A stretch of DNA of 64,000 bases from CAVTRI01 sp963737075 (GTDB taxonomy: Bacteria; Actinomycetota; Acidimicrobiia; Acidimicrobiales; Palsa-688), in contig CAVTRI010000001.1 in assembly GCA_963737075.1 (NCBI GenBank), positions 2,480,001 through 2,544,000 on the forward strand, read 5' to 3'. A program made the translations under genes and the position numbers. The notes beneath the pieces were generated by a model, which was given only the letters and a program-made list of their open reading frames with translations, did no database searches and had not been told where the DNA came from. Shown here piece by piece: positions 25,994 through 35,756 of the stretch (within the stretch, counting starts at the first letter, position 1; each line of letters starts with the position of its first letter).

Positions 25994-26977
25994 CTAACCC
26001 TCTGTGAGGCGATAGACCCTCGTCGCGTTGTCGTGAAACAAGGCGGCCTTGTCGGACGCGCTCGCGTCCGCGACGATCCGCTTGAAGGCGTTCCACAGGA
26101 CCGCGTAGCTGCAGGACCGTTTGTCGACTGGGAAGTTCGACTCGAACATGCACCTGTCAACTCCAAAGCGCTCGATGCACCAGCGAATCTCGCTCCGCCA
26201 CGCGTCAGCGAGCTCCTGCGAGTCGGGAGGAGCCTCCCGCTGGTGCCATCCGAGCCCGAAGATCGGCATGCCAATCCCGCCCAGCTTGACGACAACGTTT
26301 TCGCACCGGGCCAGCTCGTCCATTCCCCGCCGCCAGATCTCCAGCACCTCAGTGCGCCTGCCTCTGTACGGCCCGACGCCGATCGGGGCCCCGATATGGT
26401 CGAGGACGATGAGGGTGTCGGGCGCCGCGCGGGCGGCCGCTGTCATTTCAGCGAGCTGAGGGTGGTAGAGGTAGGCGTCGAAGGAGTGCCCGCCGCGCCC
26501 CAGGGCCACCAGGCCGGAGCGAAATGCCGGGTCAGCGAGCAAGTGTGCCGGCGGGTTGGTGTGCGACGTGTGGATCTCGGGGCTGTCGTCGTGCGACGCC
26601 ACCTGCCGGATGCCGCGGAACAGCCCTCGGCCAGCGTCGACGTGCGCGGCAAGGACGTCTTCTATCGTGGTGGCGCGGACGTCCGCGTGTCCCACGATCG
26701 CCGCGATGACCGAGCCTTGTGTGGCGGATGCTCTGCTGCGCGCGGCCTCGGCCGCCACGAAGGCCGTCTCTCCCACCGGTCGGTACTCTTCGGGGCCATC
26801 GGTCCTCCAGGCCGACCCGCACTCCACGAACACCGTCGTCTGGACGTTGTGGCCTGTTCCGGTGTCGGACCGCAGCTCCTCGAGCATGTAACGGTTGCCA
26901 GGGCGGTCCCAGAGATGGTGGTGAGGGTCGCAGATCGGCAGGTCGGGTTCGAGAGTCGCTTCGCTCACGTTTTTCAT
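25994..26977 (-). CDS. amidohydrolase family 2 protein
   Basis: 327 residues from ATG 26977. Metal-binding HxH is in PICDPHHHLWDRPGNRYML (about residue 18), and later strands carry LIVLDHIGAPIGVGPYRG (His) and FESNFPVDK (C-terminal barrel Asp/Asn position). The pattern resembles lactonase-type (2-pyrone-4,6-dicarbaxylate-lactonase-like) amidohydrolases that open lactones in aromatic degradation. It is the third gene of an EthD, crotonase, amidohydrolase run on the minus strand, 40 bp after the crotonase. Substrate unknown. Confidence 0.88.
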   Translation of the reverse strand: MKNVSEATLEPDLPICDPHHHLWDRPGNRYMLEELRSDTGTGHNVQTTVFVECGSAWRTDGPEEYRPVGETAFVAAEAARSRASATQGSVIAAIVGHADVRATTIEDVLAAHVDAGRGLFRGIRQVASHDDSPEIHTSHTNPPAHLLADPAFRSGLVALGRGGHSFDAYLYHPQLAEMTAAARAAPDTLIVLDHIGAPIGVGPYRGRRTEVLEIWRRGMDELARCENVVVKLGGIGMPIFGLGWHQREAPPDSQELADAWRSEIRWCIERFGVDRCMFESNFPVDKRSCSYAVLWNAFKRIVADASASDKAALFHDNATRVYRLTEG

Positions 26978-27017
26978 ATAGCTGCCCGCCGGCCCTGCTG
27001 TCGAGTGAGAGCGAGCG

Positions 27018-27842
27018 CTACTGGGCAAGCGGCAAGCCGATGGCACGATACGAGTCGGCTCCGGCGTCATACCGGTCCTGTGCGTCGCGCAAGAGCTGCA
27101 GCGTGTCTGGTCGCCGGGCTACGTCGACGAAAATCCGTCCTTCGTTGCGGCGGGCTTCGCCGAGCGGGCGATCGCGCCCCTCGACCAGACTGCGCTTGCA
27201 CGCGGCGAGCGACCACGGCGGCCATTGGGCGATATGAGCAGCCCACGTGATCGCCTCCTCCCGCAGCGTATCGTCGGGCACTACCCGGTTGATCGCCCCG
27301 AGCGCAAGCGCCTCTCGGGCCGTGATCGGCCTCCCATCGAGAATCAATTCCATGCACTTGGTCGGACCGATCAGGCGAGCCAGGCGAGTCGTCCCGCCCG
27401 CTCCTGGGATGATGCCGAGGGCAACCTCGGGCTGGCCGTAGGTGGCGGACTCCGCCGCGATCCTCAGGTCGCAACCCCAGGACAGCTCGGCCCCACCTCC
27501 CCAAGCCTGACCGTTGTTGGCCGCAATGGAGATGATCGGGAGCGTCTCCAGAAGATCGAACACGGCCGTCGGCTGGGGCCGGTCGCCCCCCTCTGATGAT
27601 GGTGCCGCGGGAGCGGATCCGCTGAAAACGTCGATGATCCACTGTAAGGACCAGTGGGCGATGAAGTACCCGGGCGTGTCGGATGCCAGGATGACCACCG
27701 AGCATCCCGCCTCCTGCACCTGTTGCACGGCGGCGACGACCTGCTCGGCCAGTTCGGGACCACCGAAGTTGCGGGGCGGATCACCGATAACGATCATCCC
27801 GACTTTGTCGGCCGGGAAGGACACCGTTGCCGTGGCTGCCAT
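27018..27842 (-). CDS. enoyl-CoA hydratase/isomerase family protein
   Basis: 274 residues from ATG 27842 (AAAGGAG about 9 nt upstream; ATG 27860 is less well placed). Crotonase core: SVVILASDTPGYFIAHW, NNGQAWGGGAELSWGCDLRIAA and YGQPEVALGIIPGAGGTTRLA. The two Glu residues typical of true hydratases (GGGAEL and QPEVAL) are both present, supporting hydratase activity. However, the first oxyanion segment (GYFIAHWSLQW) is atypical; it lacks the usual FxAGxD. It may act on a hindered acyl-CoA. Same operon as the EthD and amidohydrolase genes. Confidence 0.88.
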   Translation of the reverse strand: MAATATVSFPADKVGMIVIGDPPRNFGGPELAEQVVAAVQQVQEAGCSVVILASDTPGYFIAHWSLQWIIDVFSGSAPAAPSSEGGDRPQPTAVFDLLETLPIISIAANNGQAWGGGAELSWGCDLRIAAESATYGQPEVALGIIPGAGGTTRLARLIGPTKCMELILDGRPITAREALALGAINRVVPDDTLREEAITWAAHIAQWPPWSLAACKRSLVEGRDRPLGEARRNEGRIFVDVARRPDTLQLLRDAQDRYDAGADSYRAIGLPLAQ

Positions 27843-27860
27843 CGGGGCTGCTCCTTTCAT

Positions 27861-27906
27861 TACCAGCGGTCGTTCAGTACCAGCGGTCGTTCAGTACCAG
27901 CGGTCG
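27861..27906. repeat. 17-bp tandem repeat, 2.7 copies
   Basis: TACCAGCGGTCGTTCAG occurs at 27861-27877 and 27878-27894, then TACCAGCGGTCG at 27895-27906. It spans the end of the EthD gene (C-terminal residues DRWY and stop) and the gap before the crotonase. Because 17 is not a multiple of 3, only the first copy in the coding direction is read as protein. A short local duplication by slippage is the simplest explanation. Confidence 0.8.
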
Positions 27907-28667
27907 ATGAAAACGTGCTCTTTGCCGAACCACAGGGCAGACCGTGCGAAGTCGATGAAGCGGGCTTCGTCGTCGATGGCCGCCTTGCCGGCGGCCGCGG
28001 CGTCGGGCCCTCCGCGACGGACCGACCGGTCGACCCAGGCCTCGGCGTGACCGGTATAGGGCTCGACCTCCGTCCCCCGCGACTCGCGCAGCATCGCGTC
28101 CATTGGGGACTCATAACGGTGCACCTGCTGGTAACGCAGCATCCCCATCGCTCCTGCCATCGACCGGATCAGCGGGCCGTGCATGGTGCGCCAGTAGGTC
28201 TGGGCCGCCTCAAGCGTCATTGTCGAGAGGTGGCGGAGCGGGAAGTGCAGCTTCGCCACCGTGCTCTTCGGGCGGGCGACAACGGTCTCGGGGACCGGGT
28301 TGACCTGGGGGTACTCGTGAGCGAGCCACAGCGGCGAAGTGGGGTGATCAATGAAGCGGGCTTCGTCGGTCAGCAGCTCGGCGGCGGCGCGGCGACCGCT
28401 GTCGCTTGCCGACGCCGCCGCCAGGACCTCCTCCGACTCCCACCAGAGCTCGGCAACGCCGTCGTAGGGCGGCTCCATCCCGCCGCGCTGGGCAGCCATC
28501 GCCTCATGAGCGGGATCGTCAACCCGGTGCGACTGGGTGTAGCGGACGATGCCGAGCCGGCCCTGGTGAAACGCGACGAGAGGGCCGTGTTCGTCCCGCC
28601 AGACGCGGTGGAACTCCTCAAGGGACAGCTCGGGCTTCCGGCGGAGCAAGTACACGAGCCGGATCAT
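27891..28667 (-). CDS. EthD domain protein, two tandem domains
   Basis: 258 residues from ATG 28667. Two dimeric alpha-beta-barrel (EthD-like) units are visible. The first has MIRLVYLLRRKPELSLEEFHRVWRD-EHGPL with QSHRV, LWWES and DEARFIDHPTS. The second has LRHLSTMTLEAAQTYWRTMHGPL with QVHRYES, EAWVD and DEARFIDFARS. EthD proteins occur with cytochrome P450 and ring-cleavage systems, but their chemistry is not settled. The duplicated form is probably a fused pseudo-dimer. First gene of the run ending in the amidohydrolase at 25994 and divergent from the D-aminoacylase-like gene. Confidence 0.88.
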   Translation of the reverse strand: MIRLVYLLRRKPELSLEEFHRVWRDEHGPLVAFHQGRLGIVRYTQSHRVDDPAHEAMAAQRGGMEPPYDGVAELWWESEEVLAAASASDSGRRAAAELLTDEARFIDHPTSPLWLAHEYPQVNPVPETVVARPKSTVAKLHFPLRHLSTMTLEAAQTYWRTMHGPLIRSMAGAMGMLRYQQVHRYESPMDAMLRESRGTEVEPYTGHAEAWVDRSVRRGGPDAAAAGKAAIDDEARFIDFARSALWFGKEHVFIDRWY

Positions 28668-28731
28668 GGAGCAATTATTGCCGCTCCGATTTGCCCGAGT
28701 CGGAGCGTAGGGCGTCTAAGCTCTCGTAAAC

Positions 28732-30471
28732 GTGATTGACCTGATGATTCGAAACGGGATCGTTGTCGACGGCACCGGTTCACCTCGGCGTCGGGCCGAT
28801 GTCGCTGTCGAAGGGACGCGCATCGTCGGGGTTGGTGAAGATCTTGGGCCGGCCAGACAGACGATCGACGCCGACGGCCTGATCGTGACTCCGGGCTGGG
28901 TGGATATCCACACCCACTACGACGGGCAGGTGACATGGGATTCCGGAGTAGCGCCGTCGTCGACCAATGGGGTGACGTCCCTGGTCATGGGCAACTGCGG
29001 TGTCGGCTTCGCCCCTGCTCGTCCCGACCGGCACGCCTGGTTGGTCTCCTTGCTCGAAGGTGTCGAGGACATCCCGGGCACCGCTTTGAACGAAGGCATG
29101 ACCTGGGGATGGGAGAGCTACCCCGAGTATCTCGACGTGCTCGACAGGCGACGCTGGACCCTCGACGTGGGCAGTCAGGTCCCACACGCTGCGCTTCGCA
29201 CCTACGTGATGGGCGAACGCGGCGCCGACCACACGGTGCGGGCCGATGCTGACGAAATCGCCGCCATGTCCCGATTGGCGGAAGCCGCGGTGCGCGCCGG
29301 CGCGCTCGGTTTCACCACCTCGCGGACCGTGGCCCATCGCACCAGCGAAGGTGCGCAGATCGCCACATTGACCGCTTCCACCGAGGAAGTCCTGGGCATT
29401 GCGTCGGCCCTGACGCGTGCGGGGACAGGGGTGATGCAGCTTATCTCGGATGTCTATCAATCGAACGATGACGAGCTCGTAGCCAACGAGCTCGAGCTCC
29501 TCGGTCGATTGGCCCTGGAGCTGCACCGGCCGTTGAGCTTCACCGTGCAGCAAAACGACGACACTCCTGACCGCTGGCGCAAGCTGCTGGATGCGATCGC
29601 CGGTTGGAACGCGGCGGGCGCGACCACCAGCGCCCAGGTGGCCGTTCGGCCTATTGGCGTCCTACTCGGGCTCGAGGCAAGCATGAACCCGTTGCTCTTC
29701 TCAGCGACCTACCGGGAGCTGCGGGCCCAGCCGCTCGCTGAGCGGGTGGCCGCGCTTCGACGGCCCGAGATCCGCGACAAGGTGCTTTCGGAGCACACCC
29801 AGGCGCAGGTGCTTGGGTCGGTTGGTCTGCTCCAAAGCGGCTACGACCGCATGTACCCCGTGACGGATCCTCCTGACTACGAACCGACACCCGAGCGCAG
29901 CGTCGCCGGAATCGCGGCCGCCCGCAGCTGTGCACCAAGGGACGTGCTCTACGACATCCTGCTGGATGAGGGCGGCCGTCGTCTGCTGTACGTGCCGCTC
30001 ATGAACTACGCCCGGGGCGACCTCGAGGACGTTCGGGAGATGATCACCTCGCCACATGCGATCTTCGGACTCTCCGACGCCGGGGCCCACTGCAACCTCA
30101 TTTCGGACGCGACGTTTCCGACCACGGCTATCACGCATTGGACCCGGGATCGCTCCCGCGGTGATCGCCTCCACCTTGAGTACATGGTGCACTGCCAGAC
30201 GCAGCGCACCGCAGCCCACGTCGGGTGGCTCGATCGGGGCGTGGTGGCGCCCGGCTATCTCGCTGACCTCAACCTGATCGACCACGATGAGCTCGCGCTG
30301 CGCCCGCCGCGACTGGTCGCGGACCTCCCGGCGGGCGGCACCCGCCTGCTACAAAACGCCGCCGGCTATGTGGCGACAATCAAACGAGCGGTGCCGGTCG
30401 TCGAGCGCGGCGAACTCACGGGTGAGTATCCGGGTCGTTTACAGCGCGGGACACGTTCCGCGCCCACCTAG
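28732..30471 (+). CDS. N-acyl-D-amino-acid deacylase family amidohydrolase
   Basis: 579 residues from GTG 28732. N-terminal composite domain DLMIRNGIVVDGTGSP, then metal-binding HTH in TPGWVDIHTHYDGQVTWD, VMGNCGVGFAPARPD (conserved Cys strand of D-aminoacylases), LGFTTSRT, and near the C-terminus FGLSDAGAHC (Asp ligand) and GVVAPGYLADLNLID (end of the barrel and return to the small domain). In this family zinc activates water for amide hydrolysis. Actinobacterial members are common in catabolic regions and their natural substrates are mostly unknown. A second member is at 38774 and a remnant at 9402. Confidence 0.9.
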   Translation: MIDLMIRNGIVVDGTGSPRRRADVAVEGTRIVGVGEDLGPARQTIDADGLIVTPGWVDIHTHYDGQVTWDSGVAPSSTNGVTSLVMGNCGVGFAPARPDRHAWLVSLLEGVEDIPGTALNEGMTWGWESYPEYLDVLDRRRWTLDVGSQVPHAALRTYVMGERGADHTVRADADEIAAMSRLAEAAVRAGALGFTTSRTVAHRTSEGAQIATLTASTEEVLGIASALTRAGTGVMQLISDVYQSNDDELVANELELLGRLALELHRPLSFTVQQNDDTPDRWRKLLDAIAGWNAAGATTSAQVAVRPIGVLLGLEASMNPLLFSATYRELRAQPLAERVAALRRPEIRDKVLSEHTQAQVLGSVGLLQSGYDRMYPVTDPPDYEPTPERSVAGIAAARSCAPRDVLYDILLDEGGRRLLYVPLMNYARGDLEDVREMITSPHAIFGLSDAGAHCNLISDATFPTTAITHWTRDRSRGDRLHLEYMVHCQTQRTAAHVGWLDRGVVAPGYLADLNLIDHDELALRPPRLVADLPAGGTRLLQNAAGYVATIKRAVPVVERGELTGEYPGRLQRGTRSAPT

Positions 30472-30544
30472 CGACCCTTGCGTCGTCGTGGGGCCGATCC
30501 TAGAGTTTTCACAAACGATCGGTCGCTTTAAAAAGGGGATGATC

Positions 30545-31195
30545 GTGAGCGAGTCACAGGACATCACCGACCACGAAAACGAGCTGGCCGAGCGCTACCG
30601 CTCCCACCGGGGCAAGTTCGCCGTTTTCCAGGCTCCCGAGATCGCCCGACCACCCGCCCCCGAAGACATGGCAGACGCGGACATGTCTCAAGCTGCCGAC
30701 GGCTTCGACTACAGCCCCCTGCTTGCCAACAACGACGAGCAGGACGTTCGCGACACGATCGGCGAGATGGCACGCGCCATCGCCTCGGGGGCGGTTGTCA
30801 CACCGCTCTTCTCACAACCAGGGCCTGACGGCATGAGCCTGGTGCACGCGTGGTTCGGCCCACATTTTCCGCTGTTCCGCCACAGCCACCCCAAATTCGG
30901 GGACTGTCTGTACTACGTCGTCGCCGGACAGGTCATCATGGGCAGCAGGGTCCTCAAGGCAGGCGATGGATTCTTCGTCCCGAACGGCATGCCTTACAAG
31001 TACCGCGCCGGCTCCGAAGGGGTGGAAGTGCTTGAGTTTCGCGCTGGCGGCGGGGACGCAGACGCGCCATCCATGAAACTCGACGAGAGCTCGCTCGACT
31101 CGATCCGCCGCATCATCGAGAGTGCCAAGGAGCACCAGGCGGAGTGGCAAGCGCCCGAACGAATCTCGGACGGCAACCTCGTCCATCACTCCTGA
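30545..31195 (+). CDS. cupin domain protein
   Basis: 216 residues from GTG 30545, placed by AAGGGG 6 nt upstream; ATG 30539 overlaps that site and is less likely. An N-terminal helical part (about 1-80) precedes a single cupin barrel: HFPLFRHSHPKFGDCLYYVVAGQV (metal-binding HxH plus the motif-1 region), then GDGFFVPNGMPYKYRAG (motif 2). The fold binds a metal and may act as a dioxygenase or isomerase. Upstream, ACGATCGGTCGCT (30515-30527) and TTTAAA form a likely regulated promoter. It lies 73 bp downstream of the D-aminoacylase-like gene but has its own promoter signals. Confidence 0.82.
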   Translation: MSESQDITDHENELAERYRSHRGKFAVFQAPEIARPPAPEDMADADMSQAADGFDYSPLLANNDEQDVRDTIGEMARAIASGAVVTPLFSQPGPDGMSLVHAWFGPHFPLFRHSHPKFGDCLYYVVAGQVIMGSRVLKAGDGFFVPNGMPYKYRAGSEGVEVLEFRAGGGDADAPSMKLDESSLDSIRRIIESAKEHQAEWQAPERISDGNLVHHS

Positions 31196-31261
31196 CGACT
31201 CTGACACACCGTCAAACGCCGAGGAAGGGGTAGATCGCGCTTGACGTAAGGATCGGCTCGG

Positions 31262-32059
31262 TCAGCGACCAGTCCATTCCGGCTTGCGCTTCTCGGCAAA
31301 GGCCCTCGGCCCCTCCTTGACATCGTTCGACTCGTACAGCTTCTCCATCCGCCCCGACGCGATGTCGTCTTCGATGGCGTCGTCGACGGACATGTTCATG
31401 CCCGCGATCACGCACTCCTTGGTGACCCGGAGGCTGATCGGCGAGCACTCGAAGATCCTCTCCGCCCACGCCCGGGCCGTGTCGAGCAGAGCGGGGAGCG
31501 GAACGACCTCGTTGACCAAGCCCAGGCGTTTCGCCTCGGCGGCATCGATCTGCGAGCCGGTGAGCATCAATCCCATCGCGACCTTGAGGGGGACGTGGCG
31601 CGGGAGCCGGTGCAGACCCCCAGCGCCCGCCACCAGGCCCACCCGGGGCTCCGGGAGCGCGAACCGCGCGTTCTCAGAGGCGACGATGATGTCGCAGGCC
31701 AGCGCCAGCTCGAACCCCCCTCCCATGGCGTACCCGTTGACGGCGGCGATCAGCGGCTTGGAGCAGTCGAAGCCCTTGGTGATCCCCCCAAAGAACACTC
31801 GCTCGCTCTCCGCTTGCGCGGAGGAGCCGCTAGCAGCGCGGGCCGCGGTCGCTTTGAGGTCGTTGCCTGCCGAAAATGCCTTGTCGCCCGCGCCGGTGAG
31901 GATCGCCGCCCACGCGTCTTCGTCGTCGCGGAACCGGCTGAACGCGTCGTACAGCTCGGCGCTCGTCTCCGGGTTGATGGCATTGAGCACCTCGGGCCGA
32001 CTGATTGTTACCAGGGCGAGGTGACCTTCCCGCCCGTAGGTAATGTTCTTGTAGCTCAT
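31262..32059 (-). CDS. enoyl-CoA hydratase
   Basis: 265 residues from ATG 32059. Full crotonase signature set: ISRPEVLNAINPETSAELYD, DKAFSAGNDLKATAA, AAVNGYAMGGGFELALACDIIVAS, FALPEPRVGLVAGAGGLHRLPR. Both candidate catalytic Glu positions (GGFEL and LPEPRV) are present, so hydratase activity is likely. The C-terminal helix ends KEGPRAFAEKRKPEWTGR, standard for the family. It converges with the cupin and follows the large CoA-transferase gene on the same strand, 123 bp away, so the two may form an activation and hydration pair. Confidence 0.93.
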   Translation of the reverse strand: MSYKNITYGREGHLALVTISRPEVLNAINPETSAELYDAFSRFRDDEDAWAAILTGAGDKAFSAGNDLKATAARAASGSSAQAESERVFFGGITKGFDCSKPLIAAVNGYAMGGGFELALACDIIVASENARFALPEPRVGLVAGAGGLHRLPRHVPLKVAMGLMLTGSQIDAAEAKRLGLVNEVVPLPALLDTARAWAERIFECSPISLRVTKECVIAGMNMSVDDAIEDDIASGRMEKLYESNDVKEGPRAFAEKRKPEWTGR

Positions 32060-32182
32060 GGCGGGCCCCCCGGCGGAAGCGGCGTCGGATAGTGGGATCA
32101 CGGGAGCACAGGTATGCGCCGGGATCGGGAGTATTGCTAGCCCGCTCACCCGCCGCCCGCAAGCCCCGGCGTGAGATGCGCG

Positions 32183-34420
32183 TCATGCGGGAATCGCAGC
32201 CACCCCCCGGGCGACCAGCGAGGCCACTGCCTGTCGGTCCAGCCCCAGCCGTCCGAGCAGGATCTCGCTCGTGTGCTCACCGGGCGACGGCGCGGGCACC
32301 CAATCGCTGTAGTCGCGGCCGCCATTGATACGCAGTGGCAGCCCGTCGCACCGCAGTACCCTTGCGTCCCGCCCTGGCAACGAAGCGAAGTACCGATCGA
32401 AGCCGAGCTGAACATCGTCCATCCACTCGGGGGCGCGAAGAACCGGGGCGGCGGGAACACCGCGGTGCTGGAGTGCACGCGCGAGGTCGATCTTGTCGTG
32501 GCGAACTGTCCACGCTTCCACACTGGCGTCGAGGTGGCGCCTGTCGGTATTGCGGGACGACATTGAGGACCAACTGCCAACCGACTCCCATCCGGCTTCG
32601 GCTACCTCGCAGAGCGCCTTCCATTCGTCATCGTCGGTGACGGTGATGGCGATCCAGTCATCGGCGCCCCTACACCGATAGACGCCCCACGGGGCACATG
32701 TCGGATCGGCGTTGCCATACGTGGGCGGGCGGCCGCTGAGTTGCCAATCAACGAAGCGATCGCCGATGAACACGATGCCGCATTCGTGCAGGGACAGCTC
32801 GACGAAACAGCCCTCGCCCGTGGTATCGCGGCGGCGCAGAGCGGCGAGGACTGCGGCCACCGCCAGGTTGCCAGCGATCGGATCGAGGATGCCCTTGGAT
32901 GTCACTCGAGGTTCGAGCTCGCTGTAGCCCATCAGGGCAGTAAGGCCGGTCAAGGGCTCGGCACTCGGCCCCGTTGCCACGTAGTCGGCATAGGGACCCG
33001 AAGTGCCGAACCCGGAGATACTCGCATGCACGATCCGAGGATTGGCGGTGGCCAGAACCGTGTAGCCAAGATCGAGATTCGGCATGCTGCGAGCGCTCAA
33101 GTTTTCGAGCACCACGTCCGCCTGCTGAACAAGCTGGAGGAAGACGTCCCGTCCCTCGGAGGTCTTCAAGTCAAGGGCGATACTGCGCTTGTTGCGGTTG
33201 AGCTTGTCAAAGAGAGCGGTGCGGTCCGGCCGGCCAGACGTTTTCTCCACCAGGATCACGTCGGCGCCGAGGTCGCCGACGGTCCTCCCGCATAGCGGCC
33301 CTGCCCAGTAGTCGAATAGCTCGAGCACGCACAACCCGTCAAGAGGCCTGTCCATGCGAGAAGCAGGCGGAGCCGGCGCAGGGATGCCCGGCCCGCCAAT
33401 GGTGCGATACCGGAACGGTGTGCCGGGCACGCGGACCGGGACGTCCTTACGGGAAGGCCGCCAGAACCTGCGCTCGGCGAGGTGCGTATCGTCGAGCACC
33501 TCGTCGAGGCTCATCAGGTACCCGAACGCCACCCGCCATGTCTCTTGCCCCTCCTTGAAAATCCGTTCCTTGCGCCAGTCGGCGAGAGCACCCAGGACAA
33601 CTTCGTCGACGGTATCGGGATCGGCAATCCGACCCGCGTTGAGGGACAGCGAGTGCCCCTCGGCCAGGTCGGGCCGATCGAGCATGTAGCAAAACCGGAA
33701 CCACATCTGCTCGAGCACGCACAACGAGAACCACCCGTCCTGGCACGGCCACAGCCCGATCGGATAGACGCCCTCGAACCGGTTGCCGTGGCGGCTACGG
33801 ACCAGCGACCACGCGGTCCACATCACATCGGTGAACTGGTGGGCGCCCGCGAGACACTCCAGGATGCTTACCGACACCCTGGTGTGAACATCTCTATCCT
33901 GTCCTGCTCGGAGCGCGCTCATGGCCGCGAACGTCGCCACCGATCCGGCCTGATAATAGGGATAACTACCCGGCAGGGTCAGCGGCGCCCGCCCGGCGTC
34001 GCCCATCAGGTACGTATAGCCGCCATGGGCGAGCAGTGTCGGCGCCGTCGCCTTCCAGTCCCGGCAGGGTCCGTCGAGCCCATACGGCGTGATACTGACG
34101 GTGACGCCTCCGGGGCGACCGATGTCGAGCAGTCGGTAATGCCCTACTTCGGCCGGCGGGGCGTCCATGACCACGATGTCCGCCTCGGCCGCCAGAGCTC
34201 CGATCGATCGGCGACCTGCCGCATGGCGGTAGTCGAGCGCGACCCGTCGCTTGTCCTCGTTGAGGTAGAGGTCGAGCGCCACCTGCGGCCGGGCCCGATC
34301 GGGCGAGGAAACCTTGACCACCTCCTCGCCGGCCCATCCAAAGATCCGACCTGCCCATGCCGCCGCACCCTCGGTGTCGCTCACCTCAAGGACCAGCACC
34401 CCCCGTACTCTACCGTTCAC
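32183..34420 (-). CDS. family III CoA-transferase, two CaiB/BaiF units fused in tandem
   Basis: 745 residues from GTG 34420, twice the usual length. The first unit (about 1-350) is divergent: EVSDTEGAAAWAGRIFGWAG, EEVVKVSSPDR, LNEDKRRVALDYR, VSITPYGLDGPCRDWKATAP. The second (from about 360) is closer to consensus: GLCVLELFDYWAGPLCGRTVG, DLGADVILVEKTSG, LNRNKRSIALDLKTSEGRD, ISGFGTSGPYADYVATGPSA. Family III enzymes are interlocked dimers that move CoA between carboxylic acids, so a fusion can build the dimer within one chain. The first unit may be structural. Likely activates a carboxylate for the crotonases nearby. Confidence 0.9.
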   Translation of the reverse strand: MNGRVRGVLVLEVSDTEGAAAWAGRIFGWAGEEVVKVSSPDRARPQVALDLYLNEDKRRVALDYRHAAGRRSIGALAAEADIVVMDAPPAEVGHYRLLDIGRPGGVTVSITPYGLDGPCRDWKATAPTLLAHGGYTYLMGDAGRAPLTLPGSYPYYQAGSVATFAAMSALRAGQDRDVHTRVSVSILECLAGAHQFTDVMWTAWSLVRSRHGNRFEGVYPIGLWPCQDGWFSLCVLEQMWFRFCYMLDRPDLAEGHSLSLNAGRIADPDTVDEVVLGALADWRKERIFKEGQETWRVAFGYLMSLDEVLDDTHLAERRFWRPSRKDVPVRVPGTPFRYRTIGGPGIPAPAPPASRMDRPLDGLCVLELFDYWAGPLCGRTVGDLGADVILVEKTSGRPDRTALFDKLNRNKRSIALDLKTSEGRDVFLQLVQQADVVLENLSARSMPNLDLGYTVLATANPRIVHASISGFGTSGPYADYVATGPSAEPLTGLTALMGYSELEPRVTSKGILDPIAGNLAVAAVLAALRRRDTTGEGCFVELSLHECGIVFIGDRFVDWQLSGRPPTYGNADPTCAPWGVYRCRGADDWIAITVTDDDEWKALCEVAEAGWESVGSWSSMSSRNTDRRHLDASVEAWTVRHDKIDLARALQHRGVPAAPVLRAPEWMDDVQLGFDRYFASLPGRDARVLRCDGLPLRINGGRDYSDWVPAPSPGEHTSEILLGRLGLDRQAVASLVARGVAAIPA

Positions 34421-35756
34421 CTCTGCGCGTATGCGGTGCTGTTCCGGTGGCTCGAGGGGCCTTGCAGAACGCCCACGCGGGTCGTGCGCGTACGATGCTG
34501 GCGTTCAGTTCGCCCTGCATTGTCGAGCTAGAGGAGGAGGTTGCCCGGTGACCGACACGCTTCCGACGGTGACAGGCCCGATCACGGGCGGACGCCACGG
34601 ATGGTCGTTTGGACGACCGCTCGCCGACCTGGACCGATGCGGGTACGTGGAGTGCGAATACTTCCTGGAAGGGTCGGCGACACGTTACACGCCGGCCGCC
34701 GGGACCTCGCTTGGCCGTGATGGGCGCTGGCAGGTCGAGGCCGTCGAAACCAGACCATACAAGACACGGATTGTCGTCCTCCGGCCGGCCGACGCCGCCT
34801 CGTTCAACGGCACCGTCGTCGTGTCGTGGAACAACGTCTCCGCCGGCTACGACCTGTATAGCGGCGACAGTTTGGAGATCCTCGAGGGGGGCTACGCGTT
34901 TGTCGGAGTCACCACCCAGCGAGTCGGTATCCACGGCCTTCCCCCGACACCGTTGGGCCTCGCCGAGTGGGACCCTGATCGATACGGATCGCTGTCGATC
35001 CCGGGCGACGATTACTCGTTCGACATCTTCACCCAAGCGGCCCGGGTCATCGGTCGCGAGCGGTCCCGCACGCCGGTCGATCCCCTCGGCGGCCTGGAGG
35101 TCCGTCATCTCGTCGCCCAAGGGGGTTCACAGTCCGCCGGCCGGCTCGCGACCTACATCAACGCTGTACACCCACTGGCCGAGGCCTTCGACGCCTACCT
35201 GCTCACCATCTACTTCGGCTCCGGATCGGGAGTGGAGGTCGGGGACTTCGTCATCGACCTCGCTTCGCCGACCCTCAACCGCGGCGCCGCGCTGAGGGGC
35301 AGCAACTTGTTGCGCGACGACATCGACGCGCTCGTCATGGTCGTCAACTCGGAGCTCGAAGCCATCGCCTGCTACGACGTGCGTCAGCCCGACACCGACC
35401 GCTTCCGATACTGGGAGGCGGCCGGCACGTGCCACGTATCAGTCCAAGGCGTGAACGCCCGGCGGCCGAAGTTCGAGCGCGATTTCGGGTCGGAACTGCA
35501 GATGCCGGTCGCCACAGGGATCAACGAGGTGCCGATGCTTCCTCTGTTTGACACCGCCATTCATCACCTGCATTCCTGGCTCAACGGGGGCCCACCGCCA
35601 CCTACCCAGCCCCGCATCTCCTTTGCCGGCGACCCGCCGGAGATCGTCCGAGACGAGCACGGGCTGGCCGTTGGCGGCATCCGTCTCCCGCAGGTGGATG
35701 TGCCGGTGGCTCAGAACAGCGCGATCCCACTGAGCGACGATATCTACAGTCGGCTA

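Noticed and set aside
24537..26153. Very long minus-strand open frame continuing upstream of the SDR
   Set aside because: It is antisense to the DUF222-HNH gene, which has clear motifs; high-GC DNA gives long shadow frames.
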